A DNA stretch of 64,000 nucleotides from Amycolatopsis sp. NBC_01480. GTDB taxonomy: Bacteria; Actinomycetota; Actinomycetes; Mycobacteriales; Pseudonocardiaceae. The notes under the pieces are model-generated. The model did no database searches. It saw only the letters and a program-made list of their open reading frames with translations, and was not told the DNA's origin. Positions 1 to 8,640 of this stretch are shown in pieces (position 1 is the stretch's first letter; every line of letters starts with the position of its first letter). The stretch spans positions 1 to 64,000 of the forward strand of contig NZ_CP109442.1 in assembly GCF_036227205.1 (NCBI RefSeq), written 5' to 3'. Made by a program: the position numbers and the translations under genes.

Positions 1-32
1 GTGGTGCACCCGCCGTGCGGAGGTTGGTCAGG

Positions 33-788
33 TCAGACCGCGGTGCGGCCGCCGTCGACGTTGAGGATCGCGCCGGTGATGTAGCTGGCCTTGTCCGTGG
101 TCAGGAACACGATGGCGTTGGCGATCTCGTCGGCGTCGGCGACATAGCCCAGCGGCGCCTGCTTTCCGAGCTCGTCGAGCCCGTCGCCCATGATGCCGAC
201 GACCTTCTGGGTGCGGGTGGTTCCCGGGCTGACCGCGTTGACCCGGACACCGGCCGGGCCGAACTCCGCGGCCCAGGATTTGGTGAGCAGGTTCAGTGCG
301 GCTTTGGTCGCGCCGTAGACCGCCATGCCCGGGGCGGCGAACTGGCCGACCATCGTCGAGGTGTTGACGATCACGCCCTTGCCGCGCGCGGCCATCTTCG
401 GCGCCAGCTCCCCGACGAGGAAGAAGTGACCCTTGAGGTTCGTGTTGAACGTCGTGTCCCAGCCCTCCTCCAATGTCTCCGCCGTCGGGCCGAACACCGC
501 CGTCCCCGCGTTGTTGACCAGGATGTCGACTTGGCCTCCGGAAATCGCCAGTGCTCGTCGGGCCAGCTCGCGTGCCGACGCCGCGTCGCCGAGTTCGGCG
601 CGCACGTAATCGGCCTTGCCGCCGGCTGCGCGGATCGCGGCGACGACACCGTCTCCGAGCTCTTGGCGACGACCGGCCACGATCACGTGCGCCCCGTGCC
701 CGGCGAGCTGCTTCGCCGTGGCCTCGCCGATCCCGCTGGTCGAACCGGTCACGAGCGCCGTACGGTCCGCGAGGTCTTTTTCTGCCAT
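33..788 (-). CDS. SDR-family oxidoreductase
   Basis: Classical short-chain dehydrogenase/reductase of 251 residues, the usual length for the family. The cofactor motif TGSTSGIG is at residues 14-21, NNAG at about 92-95, and the catalytic YGATK follows a serine-containing NTSTMVG segment near residue 145. GRR after the second strand suggests NADP(H) preference (inference). Start chosen at the ATG at 788 because AAGGAG lies six bases upstream. It is the second gene of a minus-strand pair, 68 bp after another SDR, and the divergent MarR gene at 1933 may control both. The substrate cannot be read from the sequence. Confidence 0.9.
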   Translation of the reverse strand: MAEKDLADRTALVTGSTSGIGEATAKQLAGHGAHVIVAGRRQELGDGVVAAIRAAGGKADYVRAELGDAASARELARRALAISGGQVDILVNNAGTAVFGPTAETLEEGWDTTFNTNLKGHFFLVGELAPKMAARGKGVIVNTSTMVGQFAAPGMAVYGATKAALNLLTKSWAAEFGPAGVRVNAVSPGTTRTQKVVGIMGDGLDELGKQAPLGYVADADEIANAIVFLTTDKASYITGAILNVDGGRTAV

Positions 789-856
789 TGCTTCTCCTTG
801 TCGATGCTGGTGGCGGTGGGTGTGCTGGTGAGGACCACGTTCGATGAAACGGCGTG

Positions 857-1630
857 TCAGTTCCAGCCGCCGTCGGCTTCGATGGTGGTGCCGGTGATGT
901 AGGACGCGTCGTCGGAGAGCAGAAACGCGACCGTGGCGGCGATTTCCTCAGGTTGGCCGAGCCGGCCGAGTGCGCTCATCGAGCGGAGGAGGGCGGGGAA
1001 CGGGACGTCGGTGAGCGCGGGGTGGACGTAGTGGGGGGCGTAGCCGGCCATGCGGGTGGCGGTGGCGCCGGGGGCGATCGCGTTGATGGCGATGTTCCGC
1101 TCGGCCAGTTCGGGAGACAGATTGCGCACCATGGCCGGGATGGCGGCCTTGCTCGCCGCGTACAGGGCGTGGTGGCGCACCGCCAGGCGCGTGCTGACCG
1201 AGGAGCTGAGCACGATCCGGCCGCCGTCGGTCATCGCGGCCACCGCCGCCTGGGTGACGAACAGCTGTCCGGCCACATTGGTCCGGAAGAGGTGCTCGAA
1301 GTCGGCCTCGGTGATGGTTTCCAACGCGCCGAAGTGCTCGACCCCGGCGTTGCTGACCAGCAGGTCCAGGCCGCCGAACTCGGACACCACCGAGCCGACC
1401 AGCTCGTGGGCCCGCGCCGCGTCACTGACGTCAGCCTGGAAAGCCGATGCGGTACTCCCGTTGCCACGCAGTTCGCCGACGAGCGCGTCGGCCGCGTCCC
1501 GATCGGAGCGGTAGTTGACCGCGACCGTGGCTCCCTGAGCGGCGAGCCGCCGCACAATCGCGGCACCGATCCCGCTGCTGCCTCCGGTGACCAGGACCCG
1601 CTTGCCCGCCAGGCTTGATGTCGATGTCAT
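857..1630 (-). CDS. SDR-family oxidoreductase
   Basis: Second classical SDR, about 257 residues. TGGSSGIG lies near the N-terminus, SNAG replaces the more common NNAG, and YAASK supplies the catalytic Tyr and Lys. The C-terminal ITGTTIEADGG is the typical SDR ending. I chose the ATG at 1630; an in-frame GTG at 1642 is also possible, and neither has a clean ribosome site. It leads a two-gene minus-strand unit with the SDR at 33-788 and is divergent from a MarR regulator across an intergenic region containing palindromes. The reaction is NAD(P)-dependent ketone/alcohol interconversion by family; the substrate is unknown. Confidence 0.9.
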   Translation of the reverse strand: MTSTSSLAGKRVLVTGGSSGIGAAIVRRLAAQGATVAVNYRSDRDAADALVGELRGNGSTASAFQADVSDAARAHELVGSVVSEFGGLDLLVSNAGVEHFGALETITEADFEHLFRTNVAGQLFVTQAAVAAMTDGGRIVLSSSVSTRLAVRHHALYAASKAAIPAMVRNLSPELAERNIAINAIAPGATATRMAGYAPHYVHPALTDVPFPALLRSMSALGRLGQPEEIAATVAFLLSDDASYITGTTIEADGGWN

Positions 1631-1738
1631 CGCTCTACCCACGTTCTCTCGTTGTCTTTCGCTGGATATGACTCTGGATTTGACGCTGGATGCGCACGGT
1701 CCCCCGCCGCCTGTCCCCCGCCGGAGCCATCATCCAAT

Positions 1739-1783
1739 CTAGTCAGATATGCTTACTACAGTAGCCGTACATTGGAACCAATG
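1739..1783. promoter_or_regulatory. Candidate operators between SDR pair and marR
   Basis: The intergenic region holds CTAGTCAG (1739-1746), whose complement CTGACTAG recurs at 2497-2504 in front of the NmrA-like gene, and the palindrome CATTGGAACCAATG (1770-1783, six-base arms). Such dyads between a MarR gene and divergent oxidoreductases are typical operator positions. Binding is inferred, not shown. Confidence 0.4.
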
Positions 1784-1932
1784 ACAACAGTGACAGCGAC
1801 CACCTCGCCGAGAGACAGGCGGCGCGCGGGCGCCGCCATGCACGCACCGTCAAGACCTCGTCCGCGGCGATCCGGCCCGGCGACGTTGACATAGGGTGCG
1901 AGCCTCGTGGGATCAGGGGGCGATGAAACCGG

Positions 1933-2391
1933 ATGGAACTGGGCGGCATGGATGACGAGCAGCGGGTTGATCTAGGGGTGGCGTTGTTCATCCCGTACCG
2001 GTACTCCGAGGACCGGATTTTCCGGACCCTGCAGGAGGCCGGGTTCGACGACTGGACCCTCGCCCAGTGCCGGGTGTTCCAGCGCATCCACCCGGACGGT
2101 TCACGCCTCACGGACCTCGCTGACCAGGCGCAGATGAGCAAGCAGAGTGCCGGTGTGCTGGTTGACCAGCTGGAGCGGCTCGGCTATGTCCGCCGGGTTC
2201 CCGACCCCACGGACGGGCGCGCCCGGTTGATCGTGATCGAGCAACGCGGCCGGCGGGCGGTCGAGGTGGCCATGGCGACACGGGACGAGATCCTCGCGGA
2301 GTGGCAGGCCTACCTGGGCACCCGCAACTTCGCGTTGCTGCACCAGATCCTGGCGCAGCTCCGCGAGATCACCGACCCCTACGCGCTCTGA
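1933..2391 (+). CDS. MarR-family transcriptional regulator
   Basis: A 152-residue protein of MarR size. The winged helix-turn-helix covers about residues 50-110: a recognition segment with QMSKQSAGVLVDQLERLGYV followed by a basic wing with RVPDPTDGRARLI. Helices on both sides would form the dimer interface. The ATG at 1933 is used; a second in-frame ATG at 1948 is possible. MarR proteins usually repress an adjacent operon and release DNA on binding a phenolic or other small ligand. Likely targets here are the divergent SDR pair and the downstream NmrA-like operon, whose promoters share CTGACTAG (inference). Confidence 0.88.
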   Translation: MELGGMDDEQRVDLGVALFIPYRYSEDRIFRTLQEAGFDDWTLAQCRVFQRIHPDGSRLTDLADQAQMSKQSAGVLVDQLERLGYVRRVPDPTDGRARLIVIEQRGRRAVEVAMATRDEILAEWQAYLGTRNFALLHQILAQLREITDPYAL

Positions 2392-2478
2392 AACCCGGCC
2401 CCAGCCACCCCCCGACTCCCAGTCCCCGCCACCCCGGACCACTGGGAAAGCGAGGCTCCGGCAGGATTCGACTCCGCC

Positions 2479-2532
2479 TTGACATCGTCAGAATGACTGA
2501 CTAGCTTTATCAATGATTCTGACGAACGTCAG
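2479..2532 (+). promoter_or_regulatory. Promoter with nested dyads upstream of the NmrA-like gene
   Basis: TTGACA (2479-2484), a 17-base spacer and TAGCTT (2502-2507) form a good sigma-70-type promoter. It is overlaid by a perfect nine-base inverted repeat, CGTCAGAAT (2486-2494) with ATTCTGACG (2516-2524), by GTCAG/CTGAC arms inside it, and followed by CTGACGAACGTCAG (2519-2532). This arrangement suggests repression of the gene starting at 2644, perhaps by the adjacent MarR protein. Confidence 0.55.
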
Positions 2533-2643
2533 GCAATGGCCGAGTGGTAGCCACGGTCCAGACGAGTCCGGTTCGCCACCACGCCGTCCGCAGCCCCGCG
2601 CTGCCACCGCACCAGAGCGGCGCCCCCAAGAAAGGGAAACACC

Positions 2644-3513
2644 ATGTCCATTGTCATCACCGGAGCTTCAGGCCACCTCGGCCGGCTCGTCGTCGACCGG
2701 CTGCTGGCCGCCGGAACACCGCCCGCGCAGATCGTGGCCACCGGCCGGGACGCCGGCAAACTCGCCGGCCTCGCCGAGCGCGGGGTCGTGGTGCGGCGCG
2801 CGGACTTCGCCGATCCGCGAACCCTCGACGACGCATTCGCCGGCGCGGACACGATGCTGCTGGTCTCGACCACGACGGTCGGGGAACGATTCGACAACGC
2901 CCGCAACGCCATCGACGCGGCGGCCCGGGCCGGGGTGTCCCGGATCGTCTACACCAGCATCGTCAACGCCTCGACCGCGCGGATGACGCTCGCCGCCGAA
3001 CACCGCCGCACCGAGGAGTACCTGCGGGACAGCGGTTCGGCGTTTGTCATCCTGCGCAACGGGTGGTACCTGGAGAACTACACCGACCAGCTGCCGATGA
3101 TCGCCCAGTACCACGCATTGCTCGGCAGCGCGCACGACGGCCGGGTCAGCGCGGCCGGCCGGGACGACCTGGCCGCGGCCGCGGTCGCGGTGCTGACGCA
3201 GGACGGGCACCTCGGCGCGACCTACGAGCTCGGCGGCACCCCGTTCACCCTGACCGAACTCGCCGCCACGATCAGCGAGGTCCTCGGCACCCCCATCGCC
3301 TACCAGGACATGCCGGTCGCCGACTACACCGCGACGTTGACCGGCGCCGGGCTGCCGCCGGAAATGGCCGCCGCGGTGGCCGACGCCGACGCCGGCCTCG
3401 CTCGCGGCGAACTGTTCACCGCCAGCGAAGACCTGGTGAAGCTCATCGGCCGACCGGCGACCACCGCGCACGAAGCCGTCCGGAACGCCGTGGCTGCCGG
3501 GGAGTCACGGTGA
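2644..3513 (+). CDS. NmrA-like NAD(P)H-binding oxidoreductase
   Basis: An atypical SDR of the NmrA/QorB type, 289 residues. The N-terminus reads MSIVITGASGHLGRLVVDRL, a GxxGxxG Rossmann signature, and the later TGRDAGKLAGL segment is typical of quinone oxidoreductase 2-like proteins. No classical YxxxK is evident, as expected in this subfamily. AAAGGGAAA precedes the ATG. The stop overlaps the next start (GTGA at 3510-3513), so it is translationally coupled to the hemerythrin protein. A role in quinone or redox-stress metabolism is suggested by the family; the substrate is unknown. Confidence 0.88.
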   Translation: MSIVITGASGHLGRLVVDRLLAAGTPPAQIVATGRDAGKLAGLAERGVVVRRADFADPRTLDDAFAGADTMLLVSTTTVGERFDNARNAIDAAARAGVSRIVYTSIVNASTARMTLAAEHRRTEEYLRDSGSAFVILRNGWYLENYTDQLPMIAQYHALLGSAHDGRVSAAGRDDLAAAAVAVLTQDGHLGATYELGGTPFTLTELAATISEVLGTPIAYQDMPVADYTATLTGAGLPPEMAAAVADADAGLARGELFTASEDLVKLIGRPATTAHEAVRNAVAAGESR

Positions 3514-4160
3514 ACACCTCCGGACCGGGCGTCGACACCCACGAGATGGTGCTGATGCACCGCGTCATCCGGCGCGAGTTCGGTCAGCTCCCCCGGCTGT
3601 TCCGCGCCGCGGCCAGCAACCGTGCGCGATCCAAGGTCGTCGGCGCGCACGCCCGGGAGATGCTGGACTTCCTCCACACGCACCACACCGGCGAGGACGA
3701 GCTGCTTTTCCCCTTGCTGCGCAAGCGAACCACGCTCGACCCGGAACTGATGGACCGGATGGACGCGCAGCACGCGCAGGTCGACGACGCCGTCGCGGCC
3801 CTCGGCAAGGACCTGCCGGCCTGGACAGCCACCGCGGACGCCCCCACTGGCGAGCGGATGGCGGCTCTCGTCGACGCCACGATGCCGACACTGATCGAGC
3901 ACCTGGCCGAGGAGGAGGAGAAACTGCTCCCGATCGTCTCGGCCACGTTGACGCAAAGCGAATGGGACGCGCTGGGCAAGCACGGCATGAGCGCGATTCC
4001 GCTCACCCGGCGGCTGGTCATCCTCGGCCACATCACCGAGGAAACCGATGACACGGAACGGCAGCGGTTCCTGCAGGTCATCCCGGCCCCAGCTCGTTTG
4101 GCCTACAAGCTGATCGGCCGCCGTCAGTTCACCCGCGAAACCACCACCATCCGCAGCTGA
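3510..4160 (+). CDS. Hemerythrin-like (HHE cation-binding) domain protein
   Basis: A 216-residue protein starting at GTG 3510, which overlaps the preceding stop. Ligand-type residues in the HHE pattern are visible: DTHEMVLMHRVIRREF near the N-terminus, HHTGEDELLFPLL in the middle and HLAEEEEKLLPI later. The family binds a di-iron centre in a four-helix bundle and acts in oxygen, NO or peroxide sensing or detoxification. The C-terminal tail (LAYKLIGRRQFTRE) is typical of actinobacterial versions. It shares an operon with the NmrA-like reductase and probably with the DDN-like protein 26 bp downstream. Confidence 0.88.
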   Translation: MNTSGPGVDTHEMVLMHRVIRREFGQLPRLFRAAASNRARSKVVGAHAREMLDFLHTHHTGEDELLFPLLRKRTTLDPELMDRMDAQHAQVDDAVAALGKDLPAWTATADAPTGERMAALVDATMPTLIEHLAEEEEKLLPIVSATLTQSEWDALGKHGMSAIPLTRRLVILGHITEETDDTERQRFLQVIPAPARLAYKLIGRRQFTRETTTIRS

Positions 4161-4186
4161 CCCACCCATAGTTTCAAGGAGATCCA

Positions 4187-4645
4187 ATGAGCTTCGATAC
4201 CCGCGCGGGCACGCGCGGCGGCAAGGTTCCCGCGGGACGGTTCGTTCGCGCGTTCAACAAACTGGCCGAGCGATGGCTGCGTCTTAGGGGTGGCCGTGTC
4301 ATGGGTTTCAGTGCGCTGGTGCTGACGACCACCGGCGCCAAGACCGGTGCCGAGCGCACCACGCCGGTCGGCTACTTCCCCGATGAGGATGGAAGCTGGC
4401 TGATCGTGGCGTCCGCGAATGGCGCGGCGGGCAATCCGGGCTGGTACTACAACATCGGCGCGCATCCGGACAAGGTCCGCGCGGAGGTCGATGGCCGCGC
4501 GGTCACCGTCGTGCCCCAGCAGTTGCACGGTCCTGAGCGCGAGGCGGCGTGGAAGCAGATCACCGCAGCATCATCCCGGTTCGCGCAGTACCAGGAGAAA
4601 ACGGACCGCGAACTGCCGATCATCCGCCTGACGCCCCAGTACTGA
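4187..4645 (+). CDS. Deazaflavin (F420)-dependent nitroreductase-family protein
   Basis: A 152-residue protein of the DDN/split-barrel family known from mycobacteria, which uses F420H2 to reduce quinones or nitro compounds. The core LVLTTTGAKTGAERTTPVGY, then WLIVASANGAAGNPGWYYNI, is diagnostic, with the basic KTGAERT segment expected at the F420 phosphate. AAGGAG sits six bases before the ATG. It follows the hemerythrin gene by 26 bp, giving a three-gene NmrA-hemerythrin-DDN unit that looks like a redox-protection or quinone-handling set (inference). Confidence 0.88.
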   Translation: MSFDTRAGTRGGKVPAGRFVRAFNKLAERWLRLRGGRVMGFSALVLTTTGAKTGAERTTPVGYFPDEDGSWLIVASANGAAGNPGWYYNIGAHPDKVRAEVDGRAVTVVPQQLHGPEREAAWKQITAASSRFAQYQEKTDRELPIIRLTPQY

Positions 4646-4736
4646 CCTCGCTCGCAATCAGGTCCCGCGCGGTCGGCGCCAAATCCGTCAAACTGATACA
4701 CGCCACGAAAAACAAGGAAGGACGCAGAGGTTCACC

Positions 4737-4886
4737 ATGTCCGAGCTGCGGGGTCCTGCAGGAAAGAACGTTGTCGTCACGGGTGGCGCCAAGGGGCAGG
4801 GCTACCGCCACGTGCTCGCGTTCCCGGCCAAGGCCGTCGAGGAGCGCGGTGTGCGTTGTCACCAAGCACCGCGCATCGCCGCATGA
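4737..4886 (+). pseudogene. SDR N-terminal remnant or leader mini-ORF
   Basis: A 49-codon ORF that begins like an SDR (LRGPAGKNVVVTGGAKGQGY, i.e. TGGAKGQG cofactor motif) but ends soon after, with no catalytic region. It has an ATG with purine-rich AAGGAAGGACGCAGAGG upstream, and its TGA overlaps the start of the next full SDR (ATGA at 4883-4886). It is either debris of an SDR truncated by deletion or a translated leader that couples expression of the downstream gene. Confidence 0.55.
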
Positions 4887-5806
4887 GCGCCGCCGATGTC
4901 CACATCGACCTGCGTGGCCGGATCGCGCTCGTCACCGGAGGTACCGGAGGGATGGGCCGGGTCATCACGACCGAATTGGCCCGGGCCGGCGCTCACGTCG
5001 TCATCACCAGCAGGGACCACCAGCGCGGAGACGATCTGCGCCGCCGAATCGCGGCCGAGGTGGGTGCCGACCGGGTAGAGGTGCTGACCGCAGATCTCTC
5101 CTCCCGCGCCGACCTGTTCCGGGTCGCCGCCGGGTTCTCGGCCCGGCACGACGCTCTGCACATGCTCATCAACAATGCCGGTGCGCATTACCGGCACCGA
5201 TGGCTGACCGTCGACGGCGTCGAAGCGCATCTGGCGGTCAACCACCTCGCCGGGTTCGGCCTTACCCACCTCCTGCGTGACCGCATCCGGGCAGACCCCC
5301 CGGCCCGTGTGGTCAACGTCGTCTCGGCGGCGATGTCCAACGTCCGCCTGCCGCCGTTCGGCCGGCCGCGTCCGGTTCCGCTCGACCTCGGCGGCGTTGC
5401 CGACGTGCGCGAACTCAATCCGGCCAAGGGGTTTACCCCGTTCGCCGCCTACGCCAGGGCCAAACTGCTGGCCACCATCTGCGGCTACGAATTCGCCGAC
5501 CGGTGGCGGGACGAAGGCGTGACCGTGAACGCCGTGCACCCGGGAATCGTCAGCACCGGCATCGTCGACGACATCCTGCCCACCGGGCTCGCACCGTTCC
5601 GCTCGCTGATCCACCGGCGGCTGCTGACCCCCGAGCAGGGCGCCTCGGCAGCGCTACGCCTGGCCACCGACCTCAGCCTCGCCACCGCGTCCGGCCGCTA
5701 CTACATGCGCGACCAGGAAACGCGTACCCCCAACATCTCCTACGACCCGGTCACACGCGCTGCGGCTTGGCAACTCAGCCTCAACTGGATCACAACACCA
5801 GACTGA
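4883..5806 (+). CDS. SDR-family oxidoreductase (retinol dehydrogenase-like)
   Basis: A 307-residue SDR. TGGTGGMG (residues about 17-24) binds the cofactor, NNAG follows at about 101-104, and YARAK is the catalytic Tyr/Lys site. Length and the HRHLLTVDGVE...NHLAGFGLTHLL-like pattern resemble retinol dehydrogenase/WW-domain oxidoreductase-like SDRs. The start at 4883 overlaps the stop of the 49-codon remnant; an in-frame TTG at 4856 is less likely. No obvious operon partner follows; the next gene starts 141 bp later with its own dyad upstream. Confidence 0.88.
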   Translation: MSAADVHIDLRGRIALVTGGTGGMGRVITTELARAGAHVVITSRDHQRGDDLRRRIAAEVGADRVEVLTADLSSRADLFRVAAGFSARHDALHMLINNAGAHYRHRWLTVDGVEAHLAVNHLAGFGLTHLLRDRIRADPPARVVNVVSAAMSNVRLPPFGRPRPVPLDLGGVADVRELNPAKGFTPFAAYARAKLLATICGYEFADRWRDEGVTVNAVHPGIVSTGIVDDILPTGLAPFRSLIHRRLLTPEQGASAALRLATDLSLATASGRYYMRDQETRTPNISYDPVTRAAAWQLSLNWITTPD

Positions 5807-5863
5807 TCGACCCGACCAGCCCCAGGACTCCCGAAGCTGTGCCCGGAGTACGTAGTCATATTG

Positions 5864-5880
5864 GTGTCCGTTGTGGACAC
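5864..5880. promoter_or_regulatory. Inverted repeat upstream of alpha/beta hydrolase
   Basis: GTGTCC (5864-5869) and GGACAC (5875-5880) form a perfect six-base dyad with a five-base spacer, about 70 bases before the hydrolase start. It may be an operator, but no regulator is adjacent. Confidence 0.3.
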
Positions 5881-5947
5881 AAGATGCCATCTGGATGACT
5901 GGGGCGAGGGACTCAGCCGCGACTTCCCGAGGATCCCATTGGGAGAA

Positions 5948-6682
5948 ATGAGAGCTAACGTGACGGACGACAAGCCTGCACAGACATTCGTTCTGGTTCC
6001 TGGAGCATGGCTAGGAGGCTGGAGTTGGCAGCCGGTAGCCCGGTTACTCGCCGACCGCGGCTACCAGGTCATCACTCCTACTTTCCCCGGGTTGTCTTAT
6101 GACGGGTCTCCCGCCGGGCTCAGGCTTGCTGACGCCATCGACTACCTGGTCAGCGAAGTCGAGCAGCGCGATCTCACCGATGTCGTCCTCGCTTGCCACA
6201 GCTGGGGCGGTTACCCCGCCACCGCGGCTGCCCACCGCCTGGCCGGCCGCGTAACGAAGGTGATCTACCACAATGCGGTCGTCCCCGAGCAGGGCAAGTC
6301 GATGGCTGACGAGAACGGGCAATACGGCGAGATCATCCGGCAGGCCGTCGCGGCCAGCCCCGATTCGACCATTTCGATCGGTCTCGACGCCGTCCAGGGC
6401 GGCCTGATGGCAGGAGACCCCGCTCCACTCCAGGAACTCGTCAGCCGGATGCTGGTGCCGCAGCCAGGCGGATACATGCTCGACAGCGTGGATCTTCCCC
6501 CGGTCACGAAGATAGGGCTCGACGCAGCGTATGTGCTGTGCGCTGACGACTTCGCCCTGGCCCGGCCCGGAGCCGAGTTCGCGGCACGGCTCGGCGTCGA
6601 TCCGGTGGTCGTGCCGGGCAATCACATGACACTGCTGACCCGGCCAGAGATCGTGGCCGACGCGCTGATCTCCGTGCTCTGA
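5948..6682 (+). CDS. Alpha/beta-fold hydrolase
   Basis: About 244 residues, in the small esterase/hydroxynitrile-lyase-like group. VLVPGAWLGGWSW supplies the oxyanion region, S85 in ACHSWGGY is the nucleophile (the residue two before it is Cys instead of the usual Gly), and GNHM near the C-terminus carries the catalytic His. The ATG at 5948 is preceded by GGGAGA only two bases away; a GTG at 5960 is an alternative. No membrane segment or signal. Probably a cytoplasmic ester or C-C hydrolase; the substrate is unknown. Confidence 0.85.
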   Translation: MRANVTDDKPAQTFVLVPGAWLGGWSWQPVARLLADRGYQVITPTFPGLSYDGSPAGLRLADAIDYLVSEVEQRDLTDVVLACHSWGGYPATAAAHRLAGRVTKVIYHNAVVPEQGKSMADENGQYGEIIRQAVAASPDSTISIGLDAVQGGLMAGDPAPLQELVSRMLVPQPGGYMLDSVDLPPVTKIGLDAAYVLCADDFALARPGAEFAARLGVDPVVVPGNHMTLLTRPEIVADALISVL

Positions 6683-6916
6683 CGCCGTGCGTATGCCGAC
6701 GTCCAGGTGACGAGGTGGAGTAGGTCGAACTACGGACTGAAACCCAGGCCCGGTCGACTGCTGCGGGAACCAGCGCACGAGTGACGATGATCGGCGGTCA
6801 GGTCGGCTACTCGACAGCATTCGCGTTCGACATCCGTGATCGAGTTACCAGCTCACAGTGAAATACCGGCCGCCATCATCAGCGATGAAACGATCGTGCA
6901 TGTTAGGGAGACACCA

Positions 6917-7528
6917 ATGACAGTGCATCCACCGACCGACGGCCGGCGCTGGGGCGGGCGGTTACCGCTCGCAGAAGCGGGCACGCTGGACCGGGACCAG
7001 CGAGCGGTTGCCGAGCAGTTGCACCTGTTCGCGGTGCCCTGGGCAGAGCAGGCGGGTTTCACGCCGACCACCGATGACGGGTATCTGATCGGGCCGTGGA
7101 ACGTCTTGGTCCACCGGCCGCAACCAGCCAGGGGTTTCAACGAGTGGGTCAAGGCCGACCAAGTCGGATCATCGCTGCCGGCCACCGTGCGCGAGGTCGT
7201 GATTCTGACGGTCGGAGTGGCCTGGCAGGCAGCCTACGAACTCTACGCCCACACGGCAGTTGCTCGGCATGTCGGCACGGCCGAGCCGGTGATCGGCGGC
7301 GTGCTCAACCATGCGCCGAACGACGACTTCTCGGCGGCCGAACTCGCAGCGCATCGCTTCACCGACGAACTGGTGCGTGCGCGCACGGTCACCGACGAAA
7401 CATACGGGCGGACACTGGAGGTGTTCGGACAGCGGGGCGTCATCGACATGGTGCACCTCATCGGGATTTACTTGGCGACGTCCGCGCTCCTCAATGCGTT
7501 CGAGATCCCGGCGCCCGACGCCTGCTGA
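6917..7528 (+). CDS. Carboxymuconolactone decarboxylase-family protein
   Basis: A 203-residue AhpD/CMD-fold protein. The helical core includes REVVILTVGVAWQAAYELY followed by AHTAVARHVG, matching the E...H pattern of the family; the CxxC of AhpD peroxidase-type members is absent, so disulfide peroxidase activity is unlikely. ATG at 6917 chosen because AGGGAG lies seven bases upstream; an in-frame ATG at 6836 lacks such a site. A 44-bp perfect palindrome starts 15 bases after the stop and probably terminates the transcript. The exact reaction is unknown. Confidence 0.82.
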   Translation: MTVHPPTDGRRWGGRLPLAEAGTLDRDQRAVAEQLHLFAVPWAEQAGFTPTTDDGYLIGPWNVLVHRPQPARGFNEWVKADQVGSSLPATVREVVILTVGVAWQAAYELYAHTAVARHVGTAEPVIGGVLNHAPNDDFSAAELAAHRFTDELVRARTVTDETYGRTLEVFGQRGVIDMVHLIGIYLATSALLNAFEIPAPDAC

Positions 7529-7542
7529 CCGCAGACGATCTT

Positions 7543-7586
7543 GGCCACCGGTGACCGTGCGGCCGGCCGCACGGTCACCGGTGGCC
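7543..7586. terminator. 44-bp perfect palindrome, likely terminator
   Basis: The two 22-base halves (7543-7564 and 7565-7586) are exact reverse complements, beginning GGCCACCGGTGACC and ending GGTCACCGGTGGCC. Its place just after the stop at 7528 suggests a factor-independent terminator, though no T-run follows. Cruciform extrusion or a protein-binding role is also possible. Confidence 0.6.
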
Positions 7587-8640
7587 GGAAGGATCAGCCG
7601 GAGGGACTCCAAACGGTCGCGGGAGATACGGGGCCGCGACTCGCCCTGTGTTAGACGGCACGGGGATGCCAATGAATCTCCTGTCGTTGGGGCTTCGTCG
7701 GCGGCAGCACCGTGCCGACGAAAGCCGTGAATGACGACTTGCTCGCTTCACTGCCTGCCTCGCGCCGCAGCGATGTGCTCGTGGCGATCGCTGCGGCGCG
7801 AGGCCGCGAAACTCCCGGCTCCCGCGCAAGAGTTCCGCGCGCTCTTGGACACGACCCTGCGACATGTCGTCGAGCAGGTGGCCGCAGCCTGCCGGGTGTT
7901 GATCAAGGTGGGGTCCGGATACCTCACGGGGTACGCCGACGACATCCGGGGACAGATCGCCGAACTCGGGGTCGGGTGCTCCCGCCGGAGGTGCGGGCGG
8001 TCTGACCATGGTCCTGCTGTTCTCGGTCGCGATCCCTCATGCGGAAGGACGGCTGGCCGCCCATGGCTCGTGGACGGAGGGTGATCCGGTGCCGACGGCG
8101 TTGCTGAAGTGCGGACGGATCGAGCGCAAGGGCACCATCGACAACGCCCTCAAGGAGCTGCGCCTCCATGACCTCGTCCAGCAGCGGCAAGATGGCTGAG
8201 CCGCTGGAAGTGCCGCGTGTGAGCAGCCGGGGGCGATCGACAGCAGACACCTGATCGCTGTCCAGACGTTCGACGTCGCGCGCCTGACGACCCACCCGGT
8301 GCCGATCGTGCCGGCACCTTCGGCGCGGTTTCCGGTGAAGGGCCGCGTGGAGGCATCCAACGGATGCGGTAAGACGAGTTTTCCCGTCGCCGTCTCGATC
8401 CCCTGCTAGGAGACCCGCAGTGGCGGTTCGACACAGCAGGTGGCAAAGCCGCCGCAGGTGTCCTGTTCCGGCCCGATTCGGCCGGTGTCGACGTCAAGAA
8501 GACCACTCCCGCCAGGAGCGGCTACATAGTCGGTGTCCTCGCCCATGAAGAACGACCACACGAGCCGCCGCCCAAGTAGCGATACTCCCAGGCTCGACAG
8601 TAGCCATGGCCACGAGCGGGCGTCGTGTCGGCTGCGTGTC
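7587..8640. other. Gene-poor, probably decayed region
   Basis: About 1 kb with only short, overlapping ORFs in several frames and none that I recognise. A hairpin lies at 7691-7726, with nine-base perfect arms TTCGTCGGC (7694-7702) and GCCGACGAA (7714-7722). The adjacent SDR fragment suggests this is degraded coding DNA. I cannot assign a gene here. Confidence 0.5.

Noticed and set aside
2544..3509. Upstream extension of the hemerythrin frame
   Set aside because: Arg/Pro-rich translation in the shadow of the NmrA-like gene; the GTGA overlap at 3510 gives the real start.
7731..8199. Short ORFs in the 7.7-8.2 kb gap, first considered as transposase or regulator pieces
   Set aside because: No motif I can name; several frames are equally open and none has a convincing ribosome site.
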